Source: Mesorhizobium sp. WSM3859
GTDB taxonomy: Bacteria; Pseudomonadota; Alphaproteobacteria; Rhizobiales; Rhizobiaceae
Direction: 5' to 3'
Assembly (NCBI RefSeq): GCF_002295065.1
Contig: NZ_NSGG01000003.1
Location: forward strand, 434,001 to 498,000
DNA length: 64,000 nucleotides
The first letter of the stretch is position 1. Each line of letters starts with the position of its first letter. The notes under the pieces were generated by a model, which saw only the letters and a program-made list of their open reading frames with translations, searched no databases and had not been told where the DNA came from. The position numbers were made by a program, and so were the translations under genes. Below are positions 34,124 to 44,186 of the stretch, in pieces.

Positions 34124-35668
34124 TCAGAGTTCTTTCGTCCAGCGCTCGCTGAGCGTCGCGCCGGTTCCGGCGTCAATTGCCGCCAGGCTGACCTCGTAGC
34201 CCCAAAGGTTGCGGATATGGCGCAGGGTTGCATCGCGGCTCTGGCCCTCGAGCATGATGCCGTCCTTGACCTTGTGCTGCAGCCGCAGATGCCGGTCGCC
34301 CAGCAGGTCAACGTCGACCACCTGGATGTCGGGGCGGCTGGCGCCGATATCGTAGCTTTGCGCCAGCGCCGACCGTATCCTGGCATAGCCGCGCTCATTG
34401 TGGATCGAGGCCACCTCGTAATGCGGCTCGTCGGCACCGTCGGCCAGCATGAAGAGCCGCCATTTGCGGATCAGCGTCGGGCTCAGATACTGGCGGATGA
34501 AGGATTCATCGCGGTGGTTGGCCCAGGCGTCGAGCAGGGTGTCGCGCCAGTCGCCGCGGCCAGCGATGTCCGGGAACCAGTCGCGGTCCTCGGCGGTGGG
34601 CGCGGTCGAGATGCGCTGGATATCCTGCATCATGTCGAGGCCCAGCGCATAGGGATTGATGCCGGAATAGCGCGGGTCGTCATAGGTCGGCTGGAAGACC
34701 ACGTTGGAGTGGTTGCGCAGGATCTCGAGCATGGCGCCTTCGCTGATGCGGCCGCGATCGAAAAGCGTGTTCATGATCGTATAGTGCACGAAGGTGGCGC
34801 AGCCTTCGTTCATCACCTGGGTTTGCCGCTGCGGGTAGAAATATTGCGCGATGACGCGCACGATCCTGACGATCTCGCGCTGCCAGGGCTCAAGGACGAG
34901 GCTGTTCTTCTCGAGGAAATAGAGCAGGTTCTCCTCCGGCAGCTTGAGCGATTTCTTCCGCTCGGCAAGGATTTCGTCCCCCGCTTCCGGCTTGGTCTTT
35001 CCCTGCGAAGGCGGCAGCGTTCGCCACAGATCGTTGAAAGAGCGCTCCTCGTATTCGAGGCGCTCACGCAGCCCCTCGCGCTGCTGCTCGGACGACAGTT
35101 TCGGCGGCCGATGATAGCGGAACACGCCCTGCTCCATAAGCGCGTGGGCCGAGTCCAGGATCGCCTCCACAGCGGCCAGGCCATGCCGTTCCTCGCATCG
35201 GGCGATGTAGCCTTTGGCAAAATCAAGATAGCTCAAAATGCCGCCGGCATCGGTCCATTGCCGGAAGAGATGATTGTTCTTGAAGAAATGGTTGTGCCCG
35301 AGCGCGGCATGCGCGGTCACCAGGGCCTGCAGGGCCATGGTGTTCTCTTCCATCAGATAGACGATGCAGGGGTTGGAGTTGATGACCAACTCATAGGCCA
35401 GGCCGCGCGCGCCCTTGCGGTAGAGAAACTCGTCGTAGAGGAAACGCTTGCCGAAAGACCAATGCCGGTACATCAGCGGCATGCCGACCGAGGAATAGGC
35501 ATCGAGCATCTGCTCGGAAGAGATCACCTCCATCTGCACAGGATAGATGTCGAGGCCCAGCTCTTCGGTCCCGAGCGCCTCGATCTCGTCATAGACGCGG
35601 GACAGCTTTGCAAAATTCCAGTCCGAGCCGGAAAACAGCAGTTCGGATTTGCGCGCTTGGCTGACCAT
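34124..35668 (-). CDS. spoVR: SpoVR family protein
   Basis: 514 aa, full length. SpoVR proteins accompany PrkA and YeaH in bacteria that do not sporulate; biochemical role unknown, linked to stationary-phase and stress survival. Family blocks include YPVQMEVISSEQMLDAY, ALGHNHFFKNN, MNEGCATFVHYTIMN and NPYALGLDMMQDIQRI. It is third in a prkA-yeaH-spoVR operon, 12 bp after yeaH. Confidence 0.95.
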   Translation of the reverse strand: MVSQARKSELLFSGSDWNFAKLSRVYDEIEALGTEELGLDIYPVQMEVISSEQMLDAYSSVGMPLMYRHWSFGKRFLYDEFLYRKGARGLAYELVINSNPCIVYLMEENTMALQALVTAHAALGHNHFFKNNHLFRQWTDAGGILSYLDFAKGYIARCEERHGLAAVEAILDSAHALMEQGVFRYHRPPKLSSEQQREGLRERLEYEERSFNDLWRTLPPSQGKTKPEAGDEILAERKKSLKLPEENLLYFLEKNSLVLEPWQREIVRIVRVIAQYFYPQRQTQVMNEGCATFVHYTIMNTLFDRGRISEGAMLEILRNHSNVVFQPTYDDPRYSGINPYALGLDMMQDIQRISTAPTAEDRDWFPDIAGRGDWRDTLLDAWANHRDESFIRQYLSPTLIRKWRLFMLADGADEPHYEVASIHNERGYARIRSALAQSYDIGASRPDIQVVDVDLLGDRHLRLQHKVKDGIMLEGQSRDATLRHIRNLWGYEVSLAAIDAGTGATLSERWTKEL

Positions 35669-35680
35669 TGCCGAAGCCCC

Positions 35681-36991
35681 TCAAGCGCTCTTGCGCAGGG
35701 CGGGCTGCCTGGCGAAGAGCTCGCGGAAGACCGGGTAGATATCGGCCGGCGCGGCAATGCGCCTCATCTGGAAGTTCGGCCATTTGCCGTCGACGGCGTT
35801 GTAGGCGCGCCAGAGCGACGTGCCGTTCTCGGTCGAGCCGAAGATGTGGCTTTCCCGCTCGTCGATGATCTCCACATAGGCGAAATACTGGCAAAGCCGC
35901 ATGAGCTTGCGGTCGAGCAGTTCTATGCAGCGCTCGGAGTCGGTGGCGAAGTTGTCACCGTCGGAGGCCTGGGCGGCGTAGATGTTCCATTCGGCGACCG
36001 GATAGCGTTCTTTGATGATGCGATGCATTTCCTCGAGCGCGGTGGAGACGACCGTGCCACCGCTTTCGGTGTGATAGAAGAATGTCTGCTCGTCCACCTC
36101 CTTGGCTTGGTGGGTGTGGCGGATGAAGACGACCTCGATGCGTTCGTAGCGGCGCGTCAGGAAGAGATGCAGCAGCACGAAGAAGCGTTTGGCCAGATCC
36201 TTCTCGCGCTCTCCCATCGAGCCGGAGACGTCCATCAGGCAGAACATGACCGCGTTCGCATTGGGCACGGGCTGGGGATCGAAGCGGTTGAAACGGATGT
36301 CGACCGGATCGACATAGGCAATCCGCCTGCGCCGGCGCTCAAGCCGCTCAAGCTCTTCGCGCAGCGTCGTGATGCGTTCGCGCACAGCGGCGCTTGCCGG
36401 CTTCGCTTCCAGCTCGGCGATCTGCCGGGCGATTTCGTCCACTTCCGCCTGCTTGGGGCGCCTCAGCGCGATGCGCCGCCCGTGGCTGTTGCGCATCGTG
36501 CGTCCGACATTGATGTTGGTCGGCGCCCCGCTTGCCGCGAAACCTGCCCGTCTCGGCTTGAAGCTCAGTATCTGTTTGAGGTTGAGCTTGACCAGATCCG
36601 GCAGTTCGAGGTCCTCGAAGAAAAGGTCGAGCACTTCCTCGCGCGACAGCACGAAGCGGAAGTCGTCCTCGGATTCCGTGGTCCCCGGAGCCGATCCGTA
36701 ACCTCCGCCGCCGGCAGGCTTGTCGATGAGATCGCCAGGGCTGAACGTCCTGTTGCCGGGTAGGATGTGCTGGCGCCGGCCGCTTTCCCTGTCGTCGCCG
36801 AAGGTCGGTTCGTCGGTGCCCTTGCGCGGCATCGGCACGGCGTGTTCGCGGTCGAGCTCGGCGATGCCGCCGGTGCGGACCTTGTCGCGGATGCTGCGCT
36901 TGAGATCCTCGCGGGCACGCCTAAGGAAGCGCTGGCGATTGCCAAGGCTCTTGTCTTTCGGGTTCAGACGGCGGTCGATGAAGATCGGCAT
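35681..36991 (-). CDS. yeaH: YeaH/YhbH family protein (DUF444, VWA-like)
   Basis: 436 aa, the usual length. A von Willebrand A-like domain carries VMFCLMDVSGSMGEREKD (MIDAS Asp-x-Ser-x-Ser) near residues 245-262. The N-terminus has the characteristic DRRLNPKDKSLGNRQRFLRR and a glycine-rich PAGGGGYGSAPG. It works with the PrkA kinase in stress physiology, probably as an adaptor or substrate. It lies 16 bp after prkA in the same operon. Confidence 0.95.
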   Translation of the reverse strand: MPIFIDRRLNPKDKSLGNRQRFLRRAREDLKRSIRDKVRTGGIAELDREHAVPMPRKGTDEPTFGDDRESGRRQHILPGNRTFSPGDLIDKPAGGGGYGSAPGTTESEDDFRFVLSREEVLDLFFEDLELPDLVKLNLKQILSFKPRRAGFAASGAPTNINVGRTMRNSHGRRIALRRPKQAEVDEIARQIAELEAKPASAAVRERITTLREELERLERRRRRIAYVDPVDIRFNRFDPQPVPNANAVMFCLMDVSGSMGEREKDLAKRFFVLLHLFLTRRYERIEVVFIRHTHQAKEVDEQTFFYHTESGGTVVSTALEEMHRIIKERYPVAEWNIYAAQASDGDNFATDSERCIELLDRKLMRLCQYFAYVEIIDERESHIFGSTENGTSLWRAYNAVDGKWPNFQMRRIAAPADIYPVFRELFARQPALRKSA

Positions 36992-37007
36992 GGCACTGCT
37001 CGGGCGT

Positions 37008-38957
37008 TCAACCCGCCTTGTTCACGCGCATGTACCAGTCGACCAGTCGGCGCACCTGCCGCTGGGTATAGCCGCGCTCCACCATGCGCTGCACGAATTC
37101 ATTGTGCCGCTTCTCCGTGACGCTGTCCTGCTTGGAGCCGAAGCTGATCACCGGCAACAGGTCCTCGACCTGGCCGAACATGCGCTTCTCGATAACCTCG
37201 CGAAGCTTTTCATAACTCGTCCAGGAAGGATTGCGGCCATGGTTGCGCGCACGGGCGCGCAAGGTGAATTTGACCACTTCGTTGCGGAAGTCCTTGGGGT
37301 TGGCAATGCCGGCCGGCTTTTCGACCTGCGACAACTCCTTCTCCAGAACCTCGCGGTTGAGGATCTGGCCGGTGTCAGGGTCCTTGTAGTCCTGATCCTC
37401 GATCCAGGCGTCGGCATAGGCGATGTAGCGATCGAAGAGGTTCTGGCCGTACTCGCTGTAGGATTCCAGATAGGCCTTCTGGATCTCGTGGCCGATGAAC
37501 TCGGCATAGCGGCTAGCGAGTTCCGACTTGATGAACTCAAGATAGGCGGCCTCCGTTTCCTTCGCGAATTGCTCGCGCTTGATCGCCTCTTCGAGGATGT
37601 ACATCAGGTGGACGGGATCGGCGGCCACCTCCTTGGTGTCGTAATTGAAGGTCTGCGACAGGATCTTGAAGGCGAAACGTGTGCTGACCCCGGTCATGCC
37701 CTCGTCGACGCCGGCGGCATCGCGATATTCCTGGACGGACTTCGCCTTCGGATCGATCTCCTTGAGGTTCTCGCCGTCATAGGCGCGCATCTTGGTGTAG
37801 AGCGGCGAGTTCTCATGCTCGGCAAGGCGGGTCGACACGGTGAAGCGGCTGAGAATGTCCAGCACTTCGGGCGCGCAGGGGCTCTTTGCCAGCTCGCTTT
37901 CGCGCAACAGCTTCTCGTAGATTTGCCGCTCCTCGGTGATGCGCAGGCAATAGGGAACCTTGACCACGAGGATGCGGTCGAGGAAGGCCTCATTGTTCTT
38001 GTTGTTCTTGAACTGCTGCCATTCCGATTCGTTGGAATGGGCGACGACGATGCCCTGATAGGGGAAGGCGCCGAAATTCTCGGTGCCGTTGTAGCTGCCT
38101 TCCTGGGTCGCGGTCAGCAATGGGTGCAGGACCTTGATCGGCGCCTTGAACATCTCGACGAATTCGAGCAGGCCTTGCGTGGTCCGGTTCAGGCCGCCGC
38201 TGTAGGAATAGGCGTCCGGGTCGGACTGGCTGAAATGCTCCAACTGCCTGATGTCGACCTTGCCGACCAGGGCCGAGACATCCTGATTGTTCTCGTCGCC
38301 GGGCTCGGTCTTGGCGATGGCGATCTGGCGCAGCCGCGACGGAATCAGCTTGACGACGCTGAATTTCGAGATGTCGCCCGACAGCTCATCCAGGCGCTTG
38401 GCCGCCCAGGGCGAGATCAGTCCGTTCAGGCGGCGGCGGGCGATGCCGTATTTATCCTCCAGCAGGTCGCCCATGCGGTCGGGATGGAAAAGGCCGAGCG
38501 GCGATTCGAAGATCGGGCTGATCTGGTTGCCGACCTTGAGCGTGTAGATGGGCCGCTCCTCCATCAGCTTCTTCAGCCGTTCGGCGAGCGAGGATTTGCC
38601 GCCGCCGACCGGGCCTAAGAGATAGAGGATCTGCTTGCGCTCCTCGAGGCCTTGCGAGGCGTAGCGGAAATATCCGGCGATGCGCTCGATCGTATCCTCC
38701 ATTCCGTAGAAGTCGGAAAAGGAAGGATAGATCTTGATGGTGCGGTTGGAGAAAATGCGGCCGAGCCGCTCGTCCTTGCTGGTATCGACCAGGTTCGGCT
38801 CGCCGATCGCCTCGACCATGCGTTCGGGCGCCGAGGCGTACATGGATTTGTCCTCGCGGCATGCCAGCAGATATTGCTGGAGGCTGATCTCTTCCTGGGC
38901 CGCGTTGGAATAGATCTCCGAAAACAGATCGAAGACGTCGGATTGGTTCTCGCGCAT
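37008..38957 (-). CDS. prkA: PrkA family serine protein kinase (AAA+)
   Basis: 649 aa. N-terminal AAA+ ATPase region with Walker A GPVGGGKSS (115-123) and C-terminal PrkA kinase domain; VAHSNESEWQQFKNNKNNEAF and AYDGENLKEIDPKAKSVQEYR are family blocks. In other bacteria it acts in stationary-phase and nitrogen/carbon stress adaptation, with kinase or AAA+ protease-like activity reported. First gene of the operon, preceded by an EcfG-like promoter. Confidence 0.96.
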   Translation of the reverse strand: MRENQSDVFDLFSEIYSNAAQEEISLQQYLLACREDKSMYASAPERMVEAIGEPNLVDTSKDERLGRIFSNRTIKIYPSFSDFYGMEDTIERIAGYFRYASQGLEERKQILYLLGPVGGGKSSLAERLKKLMEERPIYTLKVGNQISPIFESPLGLFHPDRMGDLLEDKYGIARRRLNGLISPWAAKRLDELSGDISKFSVVKLIPSRLRQIAIAKTEPGDENNQDVSALVGKVDIRQLEHFSQSDPDAYSYSGGLNRTTQGLLEFVEMFKAPIKVLHPLLTATQEGSYNGTENFGAFPYQGIVVAHSNESEWQQFKNNKNNEAFLDRILVVKVPYCLRITEERQIYEKLLRESELAKSPCAPEVLDILSRFTVSTRLAEHENSPLYTKMRAYDGENLKEIDPKAKSVQEYRDAAGVDEGMTGVSTRFAFKILSQTFNYDTKEVAADPVHLMYILEEAIKREQFAKETEAAYLEFIKSELASRYAEFIGHEIQKAYLESYSEYGQNLFDRYIAYADAWIEDQDYKDPDTGQILNREVLEKELSQVEKPAGIANPKDFRNEVVKFTLRARARNHGRNPSWTSYEKLREVIEKRMFGQVEDLLPVISFGSKQDSVTEKRHNEFVQRMVERGYTQRQVRRLVDWYMRVNKAG

Positions 38958-39007
38958 GATGCTTTGCCTCGGAGCCGATAGGCTGCCAATCGGCTCATCG
39001 CTTCATC

Positions 39008-39032
39008 AACCGCCGGAAAGCATTGTGGTTCC
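39008..39032 (-). promoter_or_regulatory. EcfG/RpoE2-type general stress promoter for prkA
   Basis: On the minus strand GGAAC is followed after 16 bp by GGTT, one base from the rhizobial general-stress consensus GGAAC-N16-CGTT. It lies 51-75 bp upstream of the prkA start. A 14-bp perfect palindrome CCTTCACGTGAAGG (39032-39045) abuts its upstream edge. Confidence 0.55.
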
Positions 39033-39250
39033 CTTCACGTGAAGGAAGAGCGCACAATACACTCCGGTATTGGCCTTCGGGCCACCCCGATTCGGCCGTA
39101 AATGCTCGCCTATGAACATACGTGGTGATTGCCAGCGGACGGTCAAGGAGCGGATTTGGTTTCGCACCGAAAGTTGTCATTTTTGCTTCTTAAAGGAGAC
39201 GCTTGGCGAGCACCCGTGACCGCCGGGACACAGCCTGGCCGGAGATGGCG

Positions 39251-40057
39251 ATGATCGATCGACGCAGTTTCATCGTGGCAACCCTGGCGGCGCTGTTGCC
39301 GGCGGGGGCGTCAGCCGCCGAGCGTTCGAGCCAGCCGGAACCGCAAACACTCGATTACGGCCCGGCCAAGCTCGACGTCTACGCGCCGGCCGGCGCGAAG
39401 AACCTGCCGGTGGTCTTCTTCGTCCATGGCGGCGCCTGGCGGTTCGGCAAGCGCAGCCAGGTCGGCTCAAAGCCGGACTTCCTGCTCGCCAATGGCTTCG
39501 TGTTCGTCTCGATCGACTATCGAATGCTGCCGGAAGCGGATGTCGCCACCCAGGCCGGCGATGTCGAAAAGGCCTATGCCTATGTGCGCGCCAACATCGC
39601 CCGGCATGGCGGCGATCCGGACCGCATCGTCGGCATGGGCCATTCGGCCGGCTGCCATCTTGTTGCGCTGACCGGCATGCGCGGAGGGTTGCCGGGCGTC
39701 GCCGCGCTGATTCTGGACGACACCAGGGCTTATGATCTCGCCGCGCTTTCGAGAAATGGCGGCATGGTGCGCGCCTATGCGCGTGTCTTCTCCGACCCGA
39801 AACAATGGGCGGCGCTGTCGCCGTCGAGCTATGTCGACGGCAAAAAACATCCGCCGACCTTCATCGCCTATTCGCGCGCGCCCGGGCGAGGCGAGGAGTC
39901 CAAAGCCTTCGCCGAGCGCATGCGCGCCACCGGCACCAAGGTCACGCTGTTCGACGGCAGCGCCTATACGCATATGTCGATCAACGGCGATTTCGGCGAG
40001 GAGGGCGATGCCCTGACCGCGGCGGCGCTGGCGTTCCTGAAGGCGACGGTGGCCTGA
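39251..40057 (+). CDS. Secreted alpha/beta hydrolase (esterase/lipase, HSL-like)
   Basis: 268 aa from ATG 39251 (GGAG 5-8 nt upstream). The N-terminus MIDRRSFIVATLAALLPAGA is a signal peptide with a paired-arginine Tat-like start. Oxyanion HGGA (59-62), nucleophile GHSAG (Ser132), and a C-terminal THMSINGDFG His complete the catalytic set. Substrate unknown. Convergent with bolA, whose stop abuts its own. Confidence 0.88.
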   Translation: MIDRRSFIVATLAALLPAGASAAERSSQPEPQTLDYGPAKLDVYAPAGAKNLPVVFFVHGGAWRFGKRSQVGSKPDFLLANGFVFVSIDYRMLPEADVATQAGDVEKAYAYVRANIARHGGDPDRIVGMGHSAGCHLVALTGMRGGLPGVAALILDDTRAYDLAALSRNGGMVRAYARVFSDPKQWAALSPSSYVDGKKHPPTFIAYSRAPGRGEESKAFAERMRATGTKVTLFDGSAYTHMSINGDFGEEGDALTAAALAFLKATVA

Positions 40058-40360
40058 TTACCAGCGCGTCTTCTCACCGGGTGCCGCCGGCTCGATCGCC
40101 AGCGCGTGCACGCCTGCCTTCAGTTCGTCGGCAAGCAGTTCGTTGATGGCGCGGTGGCGGTCGATGCGGCTCATGCCGGCAAAACTCGGCGAGACAATGC
40201 GGACGCGGAAATGCGTCTCGCCTGTGCCGTCGAATGTCGCGTGATGGCCGGACTCGACATGGTGATGGCCGGCGTGAAGGTGGCTTTCATTGATGACGGC
40301 GAGCCGTTCGGGCGAAAATGCCGCTTTCAGCTTGTCTTCCATCTTGGCCTGTATGGACAT
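40058..40360 (-). CDS. bolA: BolA family protein
   Basis: 100 aa. BolA-fold protein that pairs with monothiol glutaredoxin in Fe-S/iron regulation. Characteristic ERLAVINESHLHAGHHHVES with histidines for cluster or metal binding and HFRVRIVSPSFAGMSRIDRHRAIN. Its start is divergent from the J-domain gene (136 bp between), an arrangement common beside cobS-cobT in rhizobia. Confidence 0.94.
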   Translation of the reverse strand: MSIQAKMEDKLKAAFSPERLAVINESHLHAGHHHVESGHHATFDGTGETHFRVRIVSPSFAGMSRIDRHRAINELLADELKAGVHALAIEPAAPGEKTRW

Positions 40361-40496
40361 CAGGGCTTCCCTTCACCACATATGCGGCACAGCCGCAAAA
40401 TCTTGAATTTCGACCGCTTTTAAGCCGCGATTCAGCGGTTAGGGCGATCATCGGCGAAATGTCAATTCTTGTTTCGCATATGCGAACAGCCCATAA

Positions 40497-41120
40497 ATGG
40501 GTGAGATGAAAGCGTACCCCAAATATTTCGAAAAGATCCGGATCCGGCCGGAGAAGGACGCCGAGCTGAAGTCGCGCGCGCCGGTCTGCCAGTGGGACGG
40601 CTGCAACGAGGCCGGCACGCATCGGGCGCCGGTCGGGCGGCTCAAGGAAGGCGAGTATTTCCGCTTCTGCTTCGACCACGTGCGCGAATACAACAAGGGC
40701 TTCAACTATTTCTCCGGCGTGTCGGACAGCGAGATCGCACGCTTCCAGAAAGAGGCGCTGACCGGCCACAGGCCGACTTGGCGCATGGGCGCCAATGGCG
40801 GCGGGACGCGCTCGGCGCCGGATTTCGCGCAGCAGCGCTCGGGGCGCGCCGGCTACTACAACCGCATGCGCGACCCGTTCAACCTGTTCGGCTCGGGCGC
40901 GCGCGAACCGCGCGAACGCAAGGCAAAGCCGCTTGAGGCCAAGGCGCTGGAAACGCTTGGCCTTGATACAAAGGCGACTGGTCAGGACATCAAGGCGCGT
41001 TATAAGGAACTGGTTAAGCGTCACCATCCGGATGCGAATGGCGGCGACAGAGGTTCGGAAGACCGGTTCCGCGATGTGCTGCAGGCCTATCGCGTGCTCA
41101 AGCAAGCAGGATTGTGCTGA
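40497..41120 (+). CDS. J-domain (DnaJ-like) protein
   Basis: 207 aa with a C-terminal J domain: [23 protein letters not shown] then HHPDANGGD with the HPD motif at about 176-178. The N-terminal 130 residues contain [16 protein letters not shown] with two Cys and a His that could bind zinc, a module seen in rhizobial J-proteins next to cobST. It should stimulate DnaK on specific clients. It lies 124 bp upstream of cobS, with a hairpin between. Confidence 0.92.
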   Translation: MGEMKAYPKYFEKIRIRPEKDAELKSRAPVCQWDGCNEAGTHRAPVGRLKEGEYFRFCFDHVREYNKGFNYFSGVSDSEIARFQKEALTGHRPTWRMGANGGGTRSAPDFAQQRSGRAGYYNRMRDPFNLFGSGAREPRERKAKPLEAKALETLGLDTKATGQDIKARYKELVKRHHPDANGGDRGSEDRFRDVLQAYRVLKQAGLC

Positions 41121-41142
41121 GCGGCCTTATGGTCCCAAGTCG

Positions 41143-41169
41143 TTTTCCAACTTTCATAAGGTTGGAAAA
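41143..41169. terminator. Hairpin between dnaJ-like gene and cobS
   Basis: A 9-bp perfect inverted repeat TTTTCCAAC / GTTGGAAAA with a 9-nt loop, 22 bp after the dnaJ-like stop. No T-run follows, so it may be an interspersed palindrome or processing site rather than an intrinsic terminator. Confidence 0.5.
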
Positions 41170-41244
41170 GGCTCTAAGACCGCCCCCGGACAAAATCGGT
41201 TGCCGGCGAAACGCGGCGTTTCGCCCGTGGAGACGTTGATAGAG

Positions 41245-42231
41245 ATGAACAAGGTCGATCGCGACATCGCCAACCTGCCCGATACGACGGTGTCGGTGAA
41301 GGAGAAATTCGGTTTCGACTCCAAGATGATCGTTCCCGCCTATTCGGCGGCGACCGAGCATGTCCCGGACATCGACCCGGATTATCTGTTCGACAAGGCG
41401 ACGACATTGGCGATCCTCGCGGGCTTTGCCTACAACCGCCGCGTGATGGTGTCGGGCTATCACGGCACCGGCAAGTCGACGCATATCGAGCAGGTGGCGG
41501 CGCGGCTCAACTGGCCTTGCGTGCGCGTCAACCTCGACAGCCATGTCAGCCGTATCGACCTCGTCGGCAAGGACGCCATCGTCGTCAAGGAAGGCCTGCA
41601 GGTCACCGAGTTCCGCGACGGCATCCTGCCCTGGGCCTATCAGCACAATGTGGCGCTTTGCTTCGACGAGTATGACGCCGGCCGGCCGGACGTGATGTTC
41701 GTCATCCAGCGCGTGCTGGAATCGTCGGGGCGGCTGACGCTGCTCGACCAGAGCCGTGTCATCCGCCCGCATCCGGCCTTCCGGCTGTTCGCCACCGCCA
41801 ACACGGTCGGCCTCGGCGACACCACCGGCCTCTATCACGGCACGCAGCAGATCAATCAGGCGCAGATGGACCGCTGGTCGATCGTCACCACGCTCAATTA
41901 CCTACCGCACGACAATGAGGTGAACATCGTGCTGGCCAAGGCCAAGCACTATCGCGACAACAAGGGCAGGGACATCGTCAACAAGATGGTGCGCGTCGCC
42001 GACATGACGCGCTCGGCCTTCATCAATGGCGACCTGTCGACCGTGATGAGCCCGCGTACCGTCATCACCTGGGCCGAAAACGCCGAGATCTTCGGCGATA
42101 TCGGCATGGCGTTCCGGCTGACCTTCCTCAACAAATGCGACGAGCTGGAGCGTTCGGTGGTAGCCGAGTTCTACCAGCGCGCCTTCGGCGAGGATCTGCC
42201 GGAGAGCGCCGCCAACGTGGTGCTGGGCTAG
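41245..42231 (+). CDS. cobS: Cobaltochelatase subunit CobS
   Basis: 328 aa from ATG 41245 ([20 protein letters not shown]); TTG 41236 is an alternative. AAA+ ATPase of the aerobic cobaltochelatase CobNST that inserts cobalt into hydrogenobyrinate a,c-diamide in vitamin B12 synthesis. Walker [10 protein letters not shown] at 71-79, Walker [10 protein letters not shown], sensor [11 protein letters not shown]. Followed by cobT after 56 bp. cobN is not in the window. Confidence 0.96.
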   Translation: MNKVDRDIANLPDTTVSVKEKFGFDSKMIVPAYSAATEHVPDIDPDYLFDKATTLAILAGFAYNRRVMVSGYHGTGKSTHIEQVAARLNWPCVRVNLDSHVSRIDLVGKDAIVVKEGLQVTEFRDGILPWAYQHNVALCFDEYDAGRPDVMFVIQRVLESSGRLTLLDQSRVIRPHPAFRLFATANTVGLGDTTGLYHGTQQINQAQMDRWSIVTTLNYLPHDNEVNIVLAKAKHYRDNKGRDIVNKMVRVADMTRSAFINGDLSTVMSPRTVITWAENAEIFGDIGMAFRLTFLNKCDELERSVVAEFYQRAFGEDLPESAANVVLG

Positions 42232-42287
42232 GCGCGCAGCTGAAAGGCCTCCGGCTTTTCAGCATGAAAACGCGCAGGGAATGATCA

Positions 42288-44186
42288 ATGGCGGGTCCGG
42301 GCGACAACACGCGCAACAAGCCGAAGAACGGGTCTGAAGCGGACAGCTTCAAGCGCGCCGTGACCGTCTGCATGCGCGCCGTCGCCGGCGACAAGGACCT
42401 CGAGGTCGGCTTCGCCAAGGACCGGCCGGCGCTGGCCGGCAACCGCGCCCGGCTGCCCGAGCTGCCGAAGAAGGCTTCCCGCAACGACATCGCGATCACC
42501 CGCGGCCTAGGCGACTCCATGGCGCTGAAGCGCGCCTGCCACGATCAGCGCATCCACAACAAGCTGGCGCCGGAAGGCAAGCTGGCGCGGTCCATCTTCG
42601 ATGCCGTCGAGCAGGCGCGCGTCGAGGCGATCGGCAGCCGCGCCATGCAGGGTGTGGCCGACAATATCGGTTCGATGCTCGAGGACAAATACGCCAAGGC
42701 GAATCTCGTCGACGTCAGGGATAAGGCCGACGCGCCGCTCGAGGAAGCGATCGCGCTGATTGTGCGCGAAAAACTCACCGGACGCGCGGTGCCGAAGAGC
42801 GGCGAGCGGCTGGTCGATCTCTGGCGGCCCTGGGTCGAGGAAAAGGCCCGCGGCGACCTCGACGGCCTGTCGGCCAAGCTGGAGGACCAGCAGGCCTTTG
42901 CCCGCGTCGTGCGCGACATGCTGGTGTCCATGGAGATGGCCGAGGAACTCGGCGACGACCAGGAAACCGACGACTCCGAGGAAAACGAAGAGAACGAGCA
43001 GCAGGGCGAGGAACAGAGCGAGGAAGGCGGCGAGGAGGATTCGGGCTCCGAGCAGTCTCAGTCGGAGGATGCCGAAGCCTCCGCCGACGAGGAAGAGTCG
43101 GCCGAGACCGAAGCGACGGACGCCACCTCGGACGACCTCTCCGATGAAGACGATTCCGACGCCGAGACGCCGGGCGAGGCCAAGCGCAACGACAACCCGT
43201 TCCTCAACCTGCCGAAGGAAATCGACTATAAGGTCTTCACCACCGCCTTCGACGAGACGGTGGGGGCCGAGGACCTTTGCGAGGAAGAGGAACTCGACCG
43301 GCTGCGCGCCTTCCTCGACAAGCAGCTCGCCAACCTGTCCGGCGTCGTCGGACGGCTGGCCAACCGGCTGCAGCGCCGGCTGATGGCGCAGCAGAACCGC
43401 TCCTGGGATTTCGACCTAGAGGAAGGCTATCTCGATCCGGCGCGCCTGGTGCGCGTCGTCATCGATCCGATGCAACCGCTGTCCTTCAAGCAGGAGCGCG
43501 ACACCAAGTTCCGCGACACGGTGGTGTCGCTGGTGCTCGACAATTCGGGCTCCATGCGCGGCCGGCCGATCACGGTCGCCGCGACCTGCGCCGACATCCT
43601 GGCGCGCACGCTGGAGCGCTGCGGCGTATCGGTCGAGATCCTCGGCTTCACCACTCGCGCCTGGAAAGGCGGGCAGGCGCGCGAGAAATGGTTGAAGGAC
43701 GGCAAGCCGCCGAATCCCGGCCGGCTCAACGACCTGCGCCATATCATCTACAAGTCCGCCGACCATCCATGGCGGCGCGCGCGGCGCAATCTCGGGCTGA
43801 TGATGCGCGAGGGCCTGCTCAAGGAGAACATCGACGGCGAGGCACTGCTTTGGGCGCATAACCGGCTGATCGGCCGGCCCGAGCAGCGCAAGATCCTGAT
43901 GATGATCTCTGACGGCGCGCCGGTCGACGATTCGACGCTCTCGGTCAATCCGGGCAACTATCTGGAGCGGCACCTGCGGGCGGTCATCGAGCTGATCGAG
44001 ACGCGCTCGCCGGTCGAGCTTTTGGCCATCGGCATCGGCCACGACGTCACGCGCTACTACCGCCGCGCCGTCACCATTGTCGACGCCGAAGAACTGGCCG
44101 GCGCCATGACCGAGCAGCTCGCCTCACTGTTTGGCGAGGAAAGCGCGCGCGATACCCGGCGCGGCGGGCTGCGGCGCGTCGGATGA
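42288..44186 (+). CDS. cobT: Cobaltochelatase subunit CobT
   Basis: 632 aa, partner of CobS in the AAA+ chelatase ring. The N-terminal domain, then a strongly acidic linker (about residues 220-300, Glu/Asp/Ser runs) and a C-terminal VWA domain with [23 protein letters not shown] and [12 protein letters not shown]. Length and architecture match CobT. Stop overlaps the phytase-like gene by 4 bp. Confidence 0.96.
   Translation: MAGPGDNTRNKPKNGSEADSFKRAVTVCMRAVAGDKDLEVGFAKDRPALAGNRARLPELPKKASRNDIAITRGLGDSMALKRACHDQRIHNKLAPEGKLARSIFDAVEQARVEAIGSRAMQGVADNIGSMLEDKYAKANLVDVRDKADAPLEEAIALIVREKLTGRAVPKSGERLVDLWRPWVEEKARGDLDGLSAKLEDQQAFARVVRDMLVSMEMAEELGDDQETDDSEENEENEQQGEEQSEEGGEEDSGSEQSQSEDAEASADEEESAETEATDATSDDLSDEDDSDAETPGEAKRNDNPFLNLPKEIDYKVFTTAFDETVGAEDLCEEEELDRLRAFLDKQLANLSGVVGRLANRLQRRLMAQQNRSWDFDLEEGYLDPARLVRVVIDPMQPLSFKQERDTKFRDTVVSLVLDNSGSMRGRPITVAATCADILARTLERCGVSVEILGFTTRAWKGGQAREKWLKDGKPPNPGRLNDLRHIIYKSADHPWRRARRNLGLMMREGLLKENIDGEALLWAHNRLIGRPEQRKILMMISDGAPVDDSTLSVNPGNYLERHLRAVIELIETRSPVELLAIGIGHDVTRYYRRAVTIVDAEELAGAMTEQLASLFGEESARDTRRGGLRRVG

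Noticed and set aside
34217-36763. 848-codon plus-strand frame across spoVR and yeaH
   Set aside because: Antisense shadow; the minus-strand proteins are conserved families.
36720-38618. 632-codon plus-strand frame across prkA
   Set aside because: Antisense shadow of PrkA with no domain of its own.
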